Shown here: positions 12,759-20,710 of the stretch, in pieces
How the letters are laid out: each line of letters opens with the position of its first letter
How positions within the stretch are numbered: position 1 is the first letter of the stretch
From: a virus
Reading direction: 5' to 3' (one strand)
IMG/VR virus record: IMGVR_UViG_3300030104_003060
Coordinates: 1-22,202 of that record
DNA: 22,202 nt
Notes under the pieces: model-generated
Database searches by the model: none
Seen by the model: only the letters and a program-made list of their open reading frames with translations
What the model was told of the DNA's origin: nothing
Translations under genes and position numbers: made by a program

Positions 12759-12954
12759 AGTCACTACCCTCACCAATGTATTCTAATGAGAAAATGTCAT
12801 GTTCATCATACCTTTGATCAAACCACTCTCTGAATTCTCTATGAATCGCCATAGCATCATTGACCTTATCAACATCAGAATCTTCAGATAATTCATGAAT
12901 CCTACTGAGTGCCCAATCATGGGAGGTTCTGAGTGTTTGTTCTAAAATCTCCAT
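12748..12954 (-). CDS. Unknown acidic protein, 68 aa
   Basis: A short, strongly acidic and aromatic protein (SEDSDVDKVNDAMAIHREFR, EWFDQRYDEHDIF). It starts inside the end of the GIY-YIG nuclease gene (38-base overlap) and ends 11 bases into the next gene. No recognised domain; an inhibitor or adaptor role cannot be judged from sequence. Confidence 0.5.
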   Translation of the reverse strand: MEILEQTLRTSHDWALSRIHELSEDSDVDKVNDAMAIHREFREWFDQRYDEHDIFSLEYIGEGSDYAK

Positions 12955-13372
12955 AGTCCTTCCTCATGTAACGGCCAAGAATGTTGCTATTATAGTATGC
13001 TGGAGAGCCATCGTCAAGCGCTTCCTGCAATACATTATTTAGAAACAGTTGTTTAGTTTCTTCATAGTTTACATCTCCAAGTCTGGAATGTAAGGAGAGG
13101 ATCTCTCGTTTGAACGCTGAGTTTCCAAGAAGCTTTCTATCTGCACTAAGTTCGTTAGAGCTTCCATAGTATCGTTTCCAGTCACTCTCAGACGTAACCC
13201 GTCTCTTACCACCTCTAGGCTTACGTTTTTGGATGAAGTATTTTCTTCCGATGTATTGTTTACCAGATTGTAAATTAGTAATCCTGTAGACGAAACCGAA
13301 GAAATCATTAATATCGTCAGAAGTAAAAGCTGTACCTTGGTAGTACCAGGGATTTTCATAATCTCCTTCCAT
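12917..13372 (-). CDS. SegE-like GIY-YIG endonuclease
   Basis: The N-terminal half carries a GIY-YIG nuclease signature in the SegE variant: FGFVYRITNLQSGKQYIGRKYF (residues 25-46), then a basic stretch (QKRKPRGGKRR) and SDWKRYYGSSNEL, as in T4 SegE and related phage proteins. A Glu in DVNYEETKQLF may be the metal-binding residue. Such nucleases are usually homing endonucleases that spread themselves between phage genomes. ATG 13372 has no good ribosome site. A second reading frame overlaps almost the whole gene (see findings). Confidence 0.8.
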   Translation of the reverse strand: MEGDYENPWYYQGTAFTSDDINDFFGFVYRITNLQSGKQYIGRKYFIQKRKPRGGKRRVTSESDWKRYYGSSNELSADRKLLGNSAFKREILSLHSRLGDVNYEETKQLFLNNVLQEALDDGSPAYYNSNILGRYMRKDYGDFRTNTQNLP

Positions 13373-13397
13373 CCCATCACTGTATATTATTCTTGGT

Positions 13398-13404
13398 TAT
13401 TTAG
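13398..13404 (-). promoter_or_regulatory. Candidate late promoter (CTAAATA)
   Basis: CTAAATA on the minus strand lies just after the stop of the 2OG-oxygenase gene and 26 nt before the nuclease ATG at 13372, the spacing seen for other late boxes here. Confidence 0.45.
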
Positions 13405-13408
13405 AAGA

Positions 13409-13936
13409 TTAAATAAAATTTCCTACAAGAACACATCTATCATCACATTTATTAGGAGGAACATGATGCATAAATGCAGCATCAAAAATAATTAATTGAC
13501 CTTCTTTAGGATAAATTTCATACCCCGAAGTTGTAAAAACTAGTGGAGAAGATCTTTCGGGTGATTTTACATAATAAGAAAATGTATATCTATATCCCAT
13601 ATGAGAATGTGGTGTAACTTCATCACCAATATTATAAAGAACAGACCACAACTCTGCACAGTCTAATGGAATTTTAGTTCCATCTGCATATGCAAGTCTT
13701 TCACCATCTCTATTAATAATCTTAGTTATCCACTTAACTAAGACTTCCATATTTTTATTTCTATAATAAAGATTTTTATTTTTAATATGACGAATTAAAT
13801 TTTGTGATTTATTTCTTTTATAAAACTTAGACTCTATACTTAAAGATGCAATAAAAGAATATAATATTGGATTGATATCATCCGCAAAAGGATACTGATA
13901 TACCCATACTGGTAATCTTTCATTTATTAATTTCAT
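13409..13936 (-). CDS. 2-oxoglutarate/Fe(II)-dependent oxygenase
   Basis: The C-terminal 80 residues follow the 2OG-FeII_Oxy pattern common in cyanophages: PHSHMGYRYTFSYYVKSP (metal-binding His pair), SSPLVF, YPKEGQLIIFDAAFMHHVPPN (distal His), and DDRCVLVGNF (Arg binding the 2-oxoglutarate carboxylate). Such enzymes hydroxylate small molecules, peptides or nucleobases; the substrate is not evident. ATG 13936 shares a base with the halogenase stop (TAATG), so I prefer it to the longer frame from 13954. The tight coupling to a halogenase suggests a common pathway. Confidence 0.85.
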   Translation of the reverse strand: MKLINERLPVWVYQYPFADDINPILYSFIASLSIESKFYKRNKSQNLIRHIKNKNLYYRNKNMEVLVKWITKIINRDGERLAYADGTKIPLDCAELWSVLYNIGDEVTPHSHMGYRYTFSYYVKSPERSSPLVFTTSGYEIYPKEGQLIIFDAAFMHHVPPNKCDDRCVLVGNFI

Positions 13937-15063
13937 TAAATTACATTGTCCCAATTCTTAATACTGTTTATATGCCATTGTGAATATGTCTCTCTTTGTT
14001 CCCAAAAGTTAGATGTAGTTTGCATCTTAGAAAATTCTATCATAGATTGCAGTTCCTCATCATCATCAAATGTGCCCTTAGATAATTTCATTGCATACTT
14101 CCAGAAAGGAGTATCATATTTCGACCCTTTAGAATAATGCCACATAACAAAGTTTTGAATTCTTTCTATCTCACGTTGGATTAAATGATTGCATTGCTTT
14201 TTAGATCCAGATCCAATAACAATATTCCAGGCTGCACCACATACAATCTGATAAAATGAAGTAGAAGTTGCTTCTAATGGTTCAAGAAAACAAAATTTAT
14301 TACCATTCAATACAGTTCTCTCACCATGAAACATATTTCGTGCAACATAATTATCAAAAGATAATTTATTATTAGTATCTGTATATGAAGGAATATCAAA
14401 CTTTTCTAAAAAGTCTTGTCTAGCTTCCTCTATTGATGTTATTGTATCATTATACAAATACCCATAAGATACACTATCCATATTAGGTATAACAAATGTC
14501 CATCCATGAGGAGTAGCAACACACCTTGTATAAAGAAGATCAGGATCTCTACCTTTTTTATTGTAAAGAAGAACTGAATTTACTGGACTAATAAGTTCTT
14601 TATATAAGTGTTTGTTTCTATCTCCACCACCTCTACAATCAAAAATAAGATCAGAATCTATTTCTTCTTCTGGATCTTCTATATTTTTTTCCACAACATT
14701 AAACAACCCAGATTCTAATACTGCCTTCGACAATAAATTAGGAACATAATGAATAGAGGTAGTATTCATTAAAAATGGATGAAAATGTTTAGGAGTTTTC
14801 TTACCCCAATTCTCATATAATATTCCACTCTTAAGAGTTGCCTCAATTTTATTCTCTTTCTGATAATGATTAATTCCCAAAACTTGAGATATCATACCAG
14901 TTAATAATGGAAGAGTTCCTTGACCAACCTTTTCTATTGGAACACTAGGATCATAATATATTTCAATCTCACCTATTTCATTTCCTCTAATTCTTCCTTG
15001 AAGATGATATGATAAAGCAGTTACACATGCAGCATTTCCTGCACCAACTATAGATATTTTCAC
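13936..15063 (-). CDS. Flavin-dependent tryptophan-halogenase homologue
   Basis: The 375-aa protein belongs to the PrnA family: FAD-binding ISIVGAGNAACVTALS at the start, the catalytic lysine K78 in TLKSGILYENW (PrnA K79), GWTFVIPNMDSVSYGYLYN in place of the WxWxIP motif (only the first Trp is kept), and CFLEPLEATSTSFYQI, which matches the active-site FLEPLESTG of PrnA. It is much shorter than PrnA (538 aa). Cyanophages are known to carry prnA-like genes of unknown use. It starts with GTG, two bases after the stop of a 51-residue gene. It needs reduced FAD; no partner flavin reductase lies in the window. The substrate is unknown. Confidence 0.88.
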   Translation of the reverse strand: MKISIVGAGNAACVTALSYHLQGRIRGNEIGEIEIYYDPSVPIEKVGQGTLPLLTGMISQVLGINHYQKENKIEATLKSGILYENWGKKTPKHFHPFLMNTTSIHYVPNLLSKAVLESGLFNVVEKNIEDPEEEIDSDLIFDCRGGGDRNKHLYKELISPVNSVLLYNKKGRDPDLLYTRCVATPHGWTFVIPNMDSVSYGYLYNDTITSIEEARQDFLEKFDIPSYTDTNNKLSFDNYVARNMFHGERTVLNGNKFCFLEPLEATSTSFYQIVCGAAWNIVIGSGSKKQCNHLIQREIERIQNFVMWHYSKGSKYDTPFWKYAMKLSKGTFDDDEELQSMIEFSKMQTTSNFWEQRETYSQWHINSIKNWDNVI

Positions 15064-15219
15064 TTACTTCTTAACCCTCTCCATTGCCAATAAAGTATCC
15101 AAAGGTATCCAAGCAGGATTTTCATTAGCAAATTGGACTTCTACTTCAGTAAAAATTTTTTGATAGAATCTACTATAACTCTCTCTTGTGTTTAATACAT
15201 TCGCAAAAGGACTCATCAT
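15064..15219 (-). CDS. 51-residue peptide gene coupled to the halogenase
   Basis: A short frame starting MMSPFANVLNTRESYS ends just before the halogenase GTG. A GAGG ribosome site sits 6 nt upstream, and a GATAAATA late box lies 27-34 nt upstream, so it is very likely expressed. The peptide is charged, with aromatic residues and a single Trp in NENPAWIPLDTLL, followed by a basic end. No family recognised. Its place directly before two tailoring-type enzymes raises the idea of a substrate peptide, but it could equally be a small partner protein. Confidence 0.65.
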   Translation of the reverse strand: MMSPFANVLNTRESYSRFYQKIFTEVEVQFANENPAWIPLDTLLAMERVKK

Positions 15220-15245
15220 TTTAACCTCACTATAATAATGTTTTT

Positions 15246-15253
15246 TATTTATC
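15246..15253 (-). promoter_or_regulatory. Candidate late promoter (GATAAATA) overlapping a stop codon
   Basis: GATAAATA on the minus strand contains the TAA stop of the 67-residue gene and lies 27 nt before the ATG of the 51-residue gene. It would drive the peptide, halogenase and oxygenase cassette. Confidence 0.5.
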
Positions 15254-15452
15254 CACCTGCATAATCATTCCAATCATCACATGGTGGTTCATTGTATGCA
15301 TCCATACAATCATCCAAACTATAATCTAAATCATCAGGTAACTCTGGTGGCCATTTACTACCAGGTGTCCATTCAAACCCACCCGAATCTTCAATTGCTT
15401 TTAACAATCTATCATTATAATTTGAATCCTGAGAATGTGTCTTTTTTGACAT
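15249..15452 (-). CDS. Unknown acidic Trp-rich protein, 67 aa
   Basis: The start (MSKKTHSQDSNYNDRLLKAI) is basic; the rest is very acidic and aromatic (GGFEWTPGSKWPPELPDDLD, MDAYNEPPCDDWNDYAGG). ATG 15452 has GGAGGAA about 12 nt upstream; the frame goes on to a TTG at 15473. It overlaps the end of nrdB by 38 bases. Unknown family. The negative charge could suggest a DNA-mimic or binding role, but that is speculation. Confidence 0.5.
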   Translation of the reverse strand: MSKKTHSQDSNYNDRLLKAIEDSGGFEWTPGSKWPPELPDDLDYSLDDCMDAYNEPPCDDWNDYAGG

Positions 15453-16263
15453 CTTGTTTAATTCCTCCAACAATGTAAGATTCTACTTCTGTTTCTTGAG
15501 GTGCAACCTGAAGACCTTTAGAACTAATCCAATGCTCAGTCCAAGGTAATGGATTATTTCTTGCAGGAATATCATATACTGGTTTTAAACCAATAGACTT
15601 CATCCTACGATTAGCAATCCACTCAACATACTGATATAGTAATTTATCATTCAATCCTATCATACTTCCATTCTTAAACAAGTACTCTGCCCATTTCTTT
15701 TCTTCATTCACACAATTATCAAACATCTTATATGTCCACTCTTCCTCTTCCTTCACAATATCAACCATATCAGGGTCATCACCCTTTCTCCAATTATTAA
15801 TTATATTCTGTGTTAACGCAAGATGTTGGTTTTCGTCTCTTGCAATGAGGGATATAATCTTAGCACTTCCTTCCATAAGTTTGAGTTCACCGAAAGCAAA
15901 AGAGCAAGCAAAACTGACATAGAATCGAATACCTTCAAGGATGTTAACATTAGCAACTGCACGATAAAGTTTACGTTTAACCTCTTTCATTTCTAAAAAA
16001 GGTAAGGATGTATTCAATGAGGAATCCATATCCTTCCACAAAGCACTCTGACCCCACTGCTGTGCTTCATTAACAAAGTCATCATAAGAACCAGTAACAC
16101 TTGCTGCACGTTCTAGAATACGAGGGTCACTAAGAATCTTATCAAATACCTCAGATGGATCTGGGTATACATTCTTAATTACATAAGTATATGATCTGCT
16201 ATGGATCATCTCCATAAAAGACCATACTTCCATACATGCTTCTAACTCAGGTAGAGAGCAGTA
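15415..16263 (-). CDS. nrdB: Ribonucleotide reductase beta subunit, C-terminal part (frameshifted)
   Basis: Class Ia NrdB houses the diiron-tyrosyl radical used by NrdA to make deoxynucleotides. From YCSLPELEACMEVWSFMEMIHSRSYTYVIKN (Glu, His and radical Tyr) this frame matches NrdB through to the C-terminus, where a short tail binds NrdA. The upstream half lies in another frame. Homologues have ...AFLPYCSLPELE...; here the DNA reads GCTTTCTTACTGCTCTC, so five bases, probably one copy of a TTACC/TTAC repeat, are missing. The frame upstream of 16263 (to 16374) is a shadow. Metal ligands are split between the two pieces, so neither alone can work. Confidence 0.85.
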   Translation of the reverse strand, partial: YCSLPELEACMEVWSFMEMIHSRSYTYVIKNVYPDPSEVFDKILSDPRILERAASVTGSYDDFVNEAQQWGQSALWKDMDSSLNTSLPFLEMKEVKRKLYRAVANVNILEGIRFYVSFACSFAFGELKLMEGSAKIISLIARDENQHLALTQNIINNWRKGDDPDMVDIVKEEEEWTYKMFDNCVNEEKKWAEYLFKNGSMIGLNDKLLYQYVEWIANRRMKSIGLKPVYDIPARNNPLPWTEHWISSKGLQVAPQETEVESYIVGGIKQDVKKDTFSGFKL

Positions 16264-16576
16264 AGAAAGCCATACCAGGAGCACGGCCTTGTACACTATC
16301 AAGCATGATCTGGTATTTAAGATTGCTTGTATAGATGTGCTTTTGTTCTGGACGCAGTGTTTGATAGTCTCCACGATCTTTCTGTAATGATACTTCTTCT
16401 GGTCTCCAAAAATATCCTAACTGTTGTTTAGTTAAATTCTCAAATGCAGGATACTTAAAATTATCATAACGTTGAAGACCAAGAGGAGCACCAAAAAACA
16501 TTGGTTGCTTCTTGGTATCAACCTCTTGAGTATTAAATACCGTCATTCCTTGTAGTTCAGATTGCACAGGATTCAC
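16247..16576 (-). CDS. nrdB: Ribonucleotide reductase beta subunit, N-terminal part (frameshifted)
   Basis: This piece matches NrdB from its start through LRPEQKHIYTSNLKYQIMLD and SVQGRAPGMAF, including the Asp iron ligand in IMLDSVQGR, then runs out of frame (LLLST) to a stop at 16247. The rest of the enzyme continues in the next frame from 16263. The start is either GTG 16576 (GAGGAGG just upstream, inside nrdA) or ATG 16546. The 110-residue fragment could not bind a complete diiron site. It follows nrdA with a 20-base overlap, the usual order. Confidence 0.85.
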   Translation of the reverse strand: MNPVQSELQGMTVFNTQEVDTKKQPMFFGAPLGLQRYDNFKYPAFENLTKQQLGYFWRPEEVSLQKDRGDYQTLRPEQKHIYTSNLKYQIMLDSVQGRAPGMAFLLLST

Positions 16577-18893
16577 AAGCCTCCTCCTCAGAATTCATTA
16601 TATCATCAACTAAATTTTGTAGTTGTGTATGTCCTTGAATACCAACACCATCCTCAGTGGTAGGTAATGATAATTCAACTTCATCAGATTTATTATCATA
16701 TGTATTTTGATAATAAGAAGTCTTCCATCCCAACTTATAGGTTGTCAACAAATCATTTGCCATTACACTAGTAGGAACTTCAGAACCTTCGTAATGCTCT
16801 GGGTTATAACTCCAGTTACCAGAAATTGCTTGATCAAAGAACTTCTGCATAACTGCAACCACATTAATATAACCAGTATTGTTAGGCATATCCCAAAGCA
16901 AAGTATAATTATTCTTAAGACTTCCATATGATGGAACTATCTGCTTGAGAGGTCCTTTTTTGGACTTCTTGACCGATAGATAATCTCTAGGTGGTTCGAT
17001 ACCATTTGTTGCGTTACAGACCACAGAAGACGATTCTGAGGGCATCTGAGCAGACAATGTGCTGTTACGGATACCATACTCTTTTACTTCTTCTCTAAGA
17101 GATTCCCAATCAAACTTTAATGTATTAGGAACAATATCATCAACATCTTTTTTGTAAGTGTCTATAGGAAGAATGCCTTGAGCATACTTAGTTCTATCAG
17201 AATATTCACAAGCACCTTTTTCTTTTGCAAGATTTACAGATGCTTTAATAAGATAGTACTGAAATGCCTCAGTTAGTTCATGAACTAATTGCCATGCTCT
17301 TGGTTCATCATAGTGCTCACCCTGCTTGGCAAGGTAATGTGCGAGACCGATGTAACCGATTCCAAGACTTCTACGTGCCTTAGTTGCGATTGCTGCTGCG
17401 TTGACTGGGTATCCCTGAAAATCAATGAGTTCATCAAGGCTCCTAACACTAAGATCGCAAAGACTTTCAAAATCCGAAACATCCCTAATTTTGCCAATAT
17501 TAATAGCAGAAAGGATGCAGAGAGCAATTTCCCCAGATTCATCATCGATATGTTGGATAGGTTTTGTTGGTAATGTAATCTCTTGACACAAGTTGCTCAT
17601 CTCAACCTTATCAATAAAGGATGAATGAGAATTGCAATGGTCAATATTCATTAAATATATTCTACCAGTCTCTGCTCTTTCTTTCAAGAGGTCTAGTATC
17701 AGTTCTTGAGCTGGTACTGTTGTTCTTGGGATTGTCTGATCGGACTCATATTGTCTGTATAGTTCGTCAAAAGACTCAGTTCCGAAAGCATCATAAAGAC
17801 CAGGAACATTATGAGGGGAGAATAAACTAATATCCTCACTAGTGATAAATCGTTCATAAAATAATTTACTTAACTGGATGCTGTAGTCGAGTTTTCTGAC
17901 TCTGTTATCTTCTGTTCCTTTGTTGTTTTTGAGGACGAGGATGTCTCTGATTTCTTGGTGCCAGATAGGAAAATGGACAGTTGCTGATCCACCGCGGATA
18001 CCGTTTTGAGTACAGCATCTGACAGTGCTCTCAAACTTTTTGAGGAAGGGGACCACACCTGTGTGTTGTACTTCTCCGCCACGGATTCTACTGTTGATCC
18101 CTCTAATTCTCCCTGCGTTAATACCGATACCAGCCCTCTGTGCAACGTATTTGCCAATAGCCATGTCAGAGCTAAAGATACTATCGAGGGAGTCATCAAT
18201 ATCAACCAAAACACAAGATGCGTATTGACGAAGAGGGGTCCGTACGCCCGCCATGATCGGGGTTGGGATGTTGATTCTGTGCTTGCTGATTGCGTCGTAG
18301 TATCGTTTGACATAATCTAATCTAGTTGCTTGTGGATATTTAGAGAATATAGTTGCAGATATCAAAAGATACATGAACTGTGGTGATTCATAAACAGCAC
18401 CATTACTTCTATCTTGCACCAAATACTTATCAACTACTTGACGTAATCCAGCATAAGTGAAGATATAGTCACGATCATGATCTATGAATGATTGTAACTT
18501 ATTATACTCTTCGTCAGAATACAAGTCAAGTAATTCTGGATCATATACACCTTTCTCTACACAATTCGCAACATGTTCTTTGACAGATGGGTTCTCATGC
18601 ATACGTCCAAACAATTGCTTACGAAGAGAAAACAATAGTAAACGTGCTGCAACAAACTGATAATTAGGATGCTCCAAATCAATCAAATCACTTGCAGATT
18701 TAATTAAAATTTCCTGTATTTCTTCAGTAGTAATTCCATCATAGAATTGTATTCCAGAATTAATTTCTACTTGACTAGCAGATACTCCTGCCAATCCATT
18801 ACATGCTTCCTCAACCATCTTATGCATTTTCTCAAGTTGAAGAGATTCCGTACCTCTTCCATTGCGTTTTTTAACTTTAATGCCGTTGGTCAT
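16557..18893 (-). CDS. nrdA: Ribonucleotide reductase alpha subunit (class Ia)
   Basis: NrdA reduces ribonucleoside diphosphates to deoxy forms for phage DNA synthesis. The 778-residue protein has an N-terminal ATP-cone-like region (MTNGIKVKKRNGRGTESLQL), the radical-pair cysteines C227 (QYASCVLVD) and C459 (ALCILSAINIG), the catalytic N434-x-C436-x-E438 in SNLCQEI, the Tyr pair in TSYYQNTYD that carries the radical from NrdB, and a C-terminal redox CESC (C773, C776). Length and order fit E. coli NrdA (761). ATG 18893 overlaps the primase stop as ATGA. All key residues are kept, so it should be active if NrdB is supplied. Confidence 0.96.
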   Translation of the reverse strand: MTNGIKVKKRNGRGTESLQLEKMHKMVEEACNGLAGVSASQVEINSGIQFYDGITTEEIQEILIKSASDLIDLEHPNYQFVAARLLLFSLRKQLFGRMHENPSVKEHVANCVEKGVYDPELLDLYSDEEYNKLQSFIDHDRDYIFTYAGLRQVVDKYLVQDRSNGAVYESPQFMYLLISATIFSKYPQATRLDYVKRYYDAISKHRINIPTPIMAGVRTPLRQYASCVLVDIDDSLDSIFSSDMAIGKYVAQRAGIGINAGRIRGINSRIRGGEVQHTGVVPFLKKFESTVRCCTQNGIRGGSATVHFPIWHQEIRDILVLKNNKGTEDNRVRKLDYSIQLSKLFYERFITSEDISLFSPHNVPGLYDAFGTESFDELYRQYESDQTIPRTTVPAQELILDLLKERAETGRIYLMNIDHCNSHSSFIDKVEMSNLCQEITLPTKPIQHIDDESGEIALCILSAINIGKIRDVSDFESLCDLSVRSLDELIDFQGYPVNAAAIATKARRSLGIGYIGLAHYLAKQGEHYDEPRAWQLVHELTEAFQYYLIKASVNLAKEKGACEYSDRTKYAQGILPIDTYKKDVDDIVPNTLKFDWESLREEVKEYGIRNSTLSAQMPSESSSVVCNATNGIEPPRDYLSVKKSKKGPLKQIVPSYGSLKNNYTLLWDMPNNTGYINVVAVMQKFFDQAISGNWSYNPEHYEGSEVPTSVMANDLLTTYKLGWKTSYYQNTYDNKSDEVELSLPTTEDGVGIQGHTQLQNLVDDIMNSEEEACESCAI

Positions 18894-19861
18894 ACCTTTT
18901 TCCAGTTGTTAAATTTAATTTTTGCTTCTAAGTTAGAGTATATATTTGATTCCAATATAGACATTATATCATGTCCTGCAAGAACCATATCATTAATATC
19001 TTTCTGCTCTACTTTACTTGGCCAGATGATAACTTTATCTCCTCTACCAATGGTTTTGGAGATTCTGTTGACGATTTCTCGGTTGCGAGGTTCGTTATCA
19101 TAAACCCAAATATAACTGCCCCAACCAAACGCCCGACAATCAATATCGGAGCCGCACATAGCAACCGAGTTCTCCACGAGTGTGGAATCGAAAGGACCTT
19201 CAATGATGTAAATTGGTTTTGTTTCATCAACTTTATCTAATCCGTAAATTTTTGGAGCATCATCATTAATCATGATAGTAATATATTTAACAGAGTTTGG
19301 AATTAGACTTCTACCCTGAAAACCAATTAATATATGATCCTTGTCATACATTGGAATTATAATTCTATCTTCATCTTTACGAATATTATCAAATGTTTTC
19401 TTTTGCGTATTTACCCATTTCTTAAACTTACTAGCATAATAAAACCTAGTCGGATCTAACCCTCTATTCTTAAGATATTCCTTCGCAATAGGAACTTCAG
19501 ATGCCCTTGGTAAATCCAACTGCTTCTTAAATGTGGGTTTCTTAAAATCAAACTTAGGTTCTTCCACCACAAAATTCTTACCAGTATGACCTTCTTTAAA
19601 CTTCTCCATAGTATATTGTTTATGGAGAGTTGGGTCTATCTGTTTAAGGAAATTATTTAAAGACAAAGAAGCACCACAATTATGGCACTTATAATTAGTG
19701 TTTGTCTTTACTTGGTAGAAATATCCCCGTGCTTTGTTTTTATGCTTTTGAGAGTCTCCACAGATAGGACAACGAAAGTTATAGAGGTCTGCCTTGACCC
19801 TTTTAAATTTCTGTAACCTGGAAGAAACTAACCCAATATATTTTGAATCAACTAGATCCAT
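18890..19861 (-). CDS. DNA primase, T4 gp61-like
   Basis: The protein (323 aa) has the T4 gp61 plan: an N-terminal zinc ribbon (C33-PI-C36 and C61-HN-C64), a linker with YLKNRGLDPTRFYYASKF, a core RIIIPMYDKDHILIGFQGRS, and a TOPRIM-like catalytic domain with IIEGPFDS (E223, D227) and YIWVYDNEPRNRE (D257). It would make short RNA primers for lagging-strand synthesis with the phage helicase. ATG 19861 is preferred to 19867; it overlaps the previous gene by 14 bases. The coupling to nrdA links priming and dNTP supply. Confidence 0.9.
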   Translation of the reverse strand: MDLVDSKYIGLVSSRLQKFKRVKADLYNFRCPICGDSQKHKNKARGYFYQVKTNTNYKCHNCGASLSLNNFLKQIDPTLHKQYTMEKFKEGHTGKNFVVEEPKFDFKKPTFKKQLDLPRASEVPIAKEYLKNRGLDPTRFYYASKFKKWVNTQKKTFDNIRKDEDRIIIPMYDKDHILIGFQGRSLIPNSVKYITIMINDDAPKIYGLDKVDETKPIYIIEGPFDSTLVENSVAMCGSDIDCRAFGWGSYIWVYDNEPRNREIVNRISKTIGRGDKVIIWPSKVEQKDINDMVLAGHDIMSILESNIYSNLEAKIKFNNWKKV

Positions 19862-20252
19862 CAACAAGAGTAATTCCTGAAGGTATTATACTTGCTTGTT
19901 GCGATGATGTCAATGTTGTCTTTAAAACTCTTTGTCCTACTGGACTGACAATAAAACTTATGATACTTAATGCACCAAAAATACTCCACATCTTCTTCTC
20001 AATTAACTGAAGACGGGAATCTACCTTGCGAATATCTCTCTCACATCCTGTCTTAATCTCCGCAGTCGAACGATTGACCTCTCGGTGAAGCGATTCCACC
20101 TTCTCAAAAAGTACCGCATCAATTCTATCCTGCTTTGTTAATTTCTCATCATGGACAGCAAGCATCTGTCCCATCTTCACAGAGTTATCTCTTAAAGTAT
20201 CTATTACTTTTTCAAGGCGTTCTACTATAGCATCGTTTCCCCTAAGTGCCAT
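19848..20252 (-). CDS. Coiled-coil protein with one C-terminal-half membrane segment (XhlA-like plan)
   Basis: Residues 8-85 are nearly continuous charged helix (VERLEKVIDTLRDNSVKMGQ, VDSRLQLIEKKMW), followed by one membrane segment (SIFGALSIISFIVSPVG, about 90-107) and a polar tail. This is the plan of XhlA-type phage membrane proteins that work with a holin. The match is by architecture only; it could also be a replication or virion membrane protein. ATG 20252 shares one base with the upstream stop (TAATG). Confidence 0.6.
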   Translation of the reverse strand: MALRGNDAIVERLEKVIDTLRDNSVKMGQMLAVHDEKLTKQDRIDAVLFEKVESLHREVNRSTAEIKTGCERDIRKVDSRLQLIEKKMWSIFGALSIISFIVSPVGQRVLKTTLTSSQQASIIPSGITLVDGSS

Positions 20253-20710
20253 TATTCTTTACCATTCGTTTTGGGCATCCACCATTTTCTAGAACCTCTT
20301 CCGAGTTTAATATATTTCTTTTTTGCTCTTGTACTTACTGGAGGATTGTCAGGTGGTAATCCAGCAATAGCTCCACCACTAGCATTATTAACAGGTGCAT
20401 CTTCCATAAAAGAACTAAAGTTCTTCTTCACTCTCTGTTCAGTATTCTCATCTTGCATTTGTACAAACTCCTTTGATGCATCTACCATATTATCAATATC
20501 CTGATCTGTCAATTTCTGAACGGGATAAACATTAGAAAACCTCCATTTAGCCATTCCCGACTGTCCTGGAGTTTGATAATCTTGACTCAAATCATCATCG
20601 TCAATAGGAAAAAGAAACTTATCATAATTATCTATTGAAGATCCTGTACTATTAGTTGGTACACCTTCATTCAAATTTCTTAAAGTTTTTATGATCTTAT
20701 TGATATCCAT
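20252..20710 (-). CDS. Conserved cyanophage protein, 152 aa
   Basis: The product starts MDINKIIKTLRNLNEGVPTN, then FPIDDDDLSQDYQTPGQSGM, DQDIDNMVDASKEFVQMQDE, and ends with a very basic stretch. I recall this order from conserved T4-like cyanophage proteins of unknown function. ATG 20710 is chosen because it shares a base with the upstream stop; upstream the frame reaches only a TTG. No membrane segment. Confidence 0.65.
   Translation of the reverse strand: MDINKIIKTLRNLNEGVPTNSTGSSIDNYDKFLFPIDDDDLSQDYQTPGQSGMAKWRFSNVYPVQKLTDQDIDNMVDASKEFVQMQDENTEQRVKKNFSSFMEDAPVNNASGGAIAGLPPDNPPVSTRAKKKYIKLGRGSRKWWMPKTNGKE

Noticed and set aside
16264-16374. Upstream extension of the nrdB C-terminal frame
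   Set aside because: The residues before YCSLPELE do not resemble NrdB and overlap the true N-terminal frame; treated as shadow.
17870-18313. 147-codon minus-strand frame inside nrdA
   Set aside because: Lies wholly within nrdA, whose motifs are continuous; Ser/Thr-rich composition is typical of a shadow frame.
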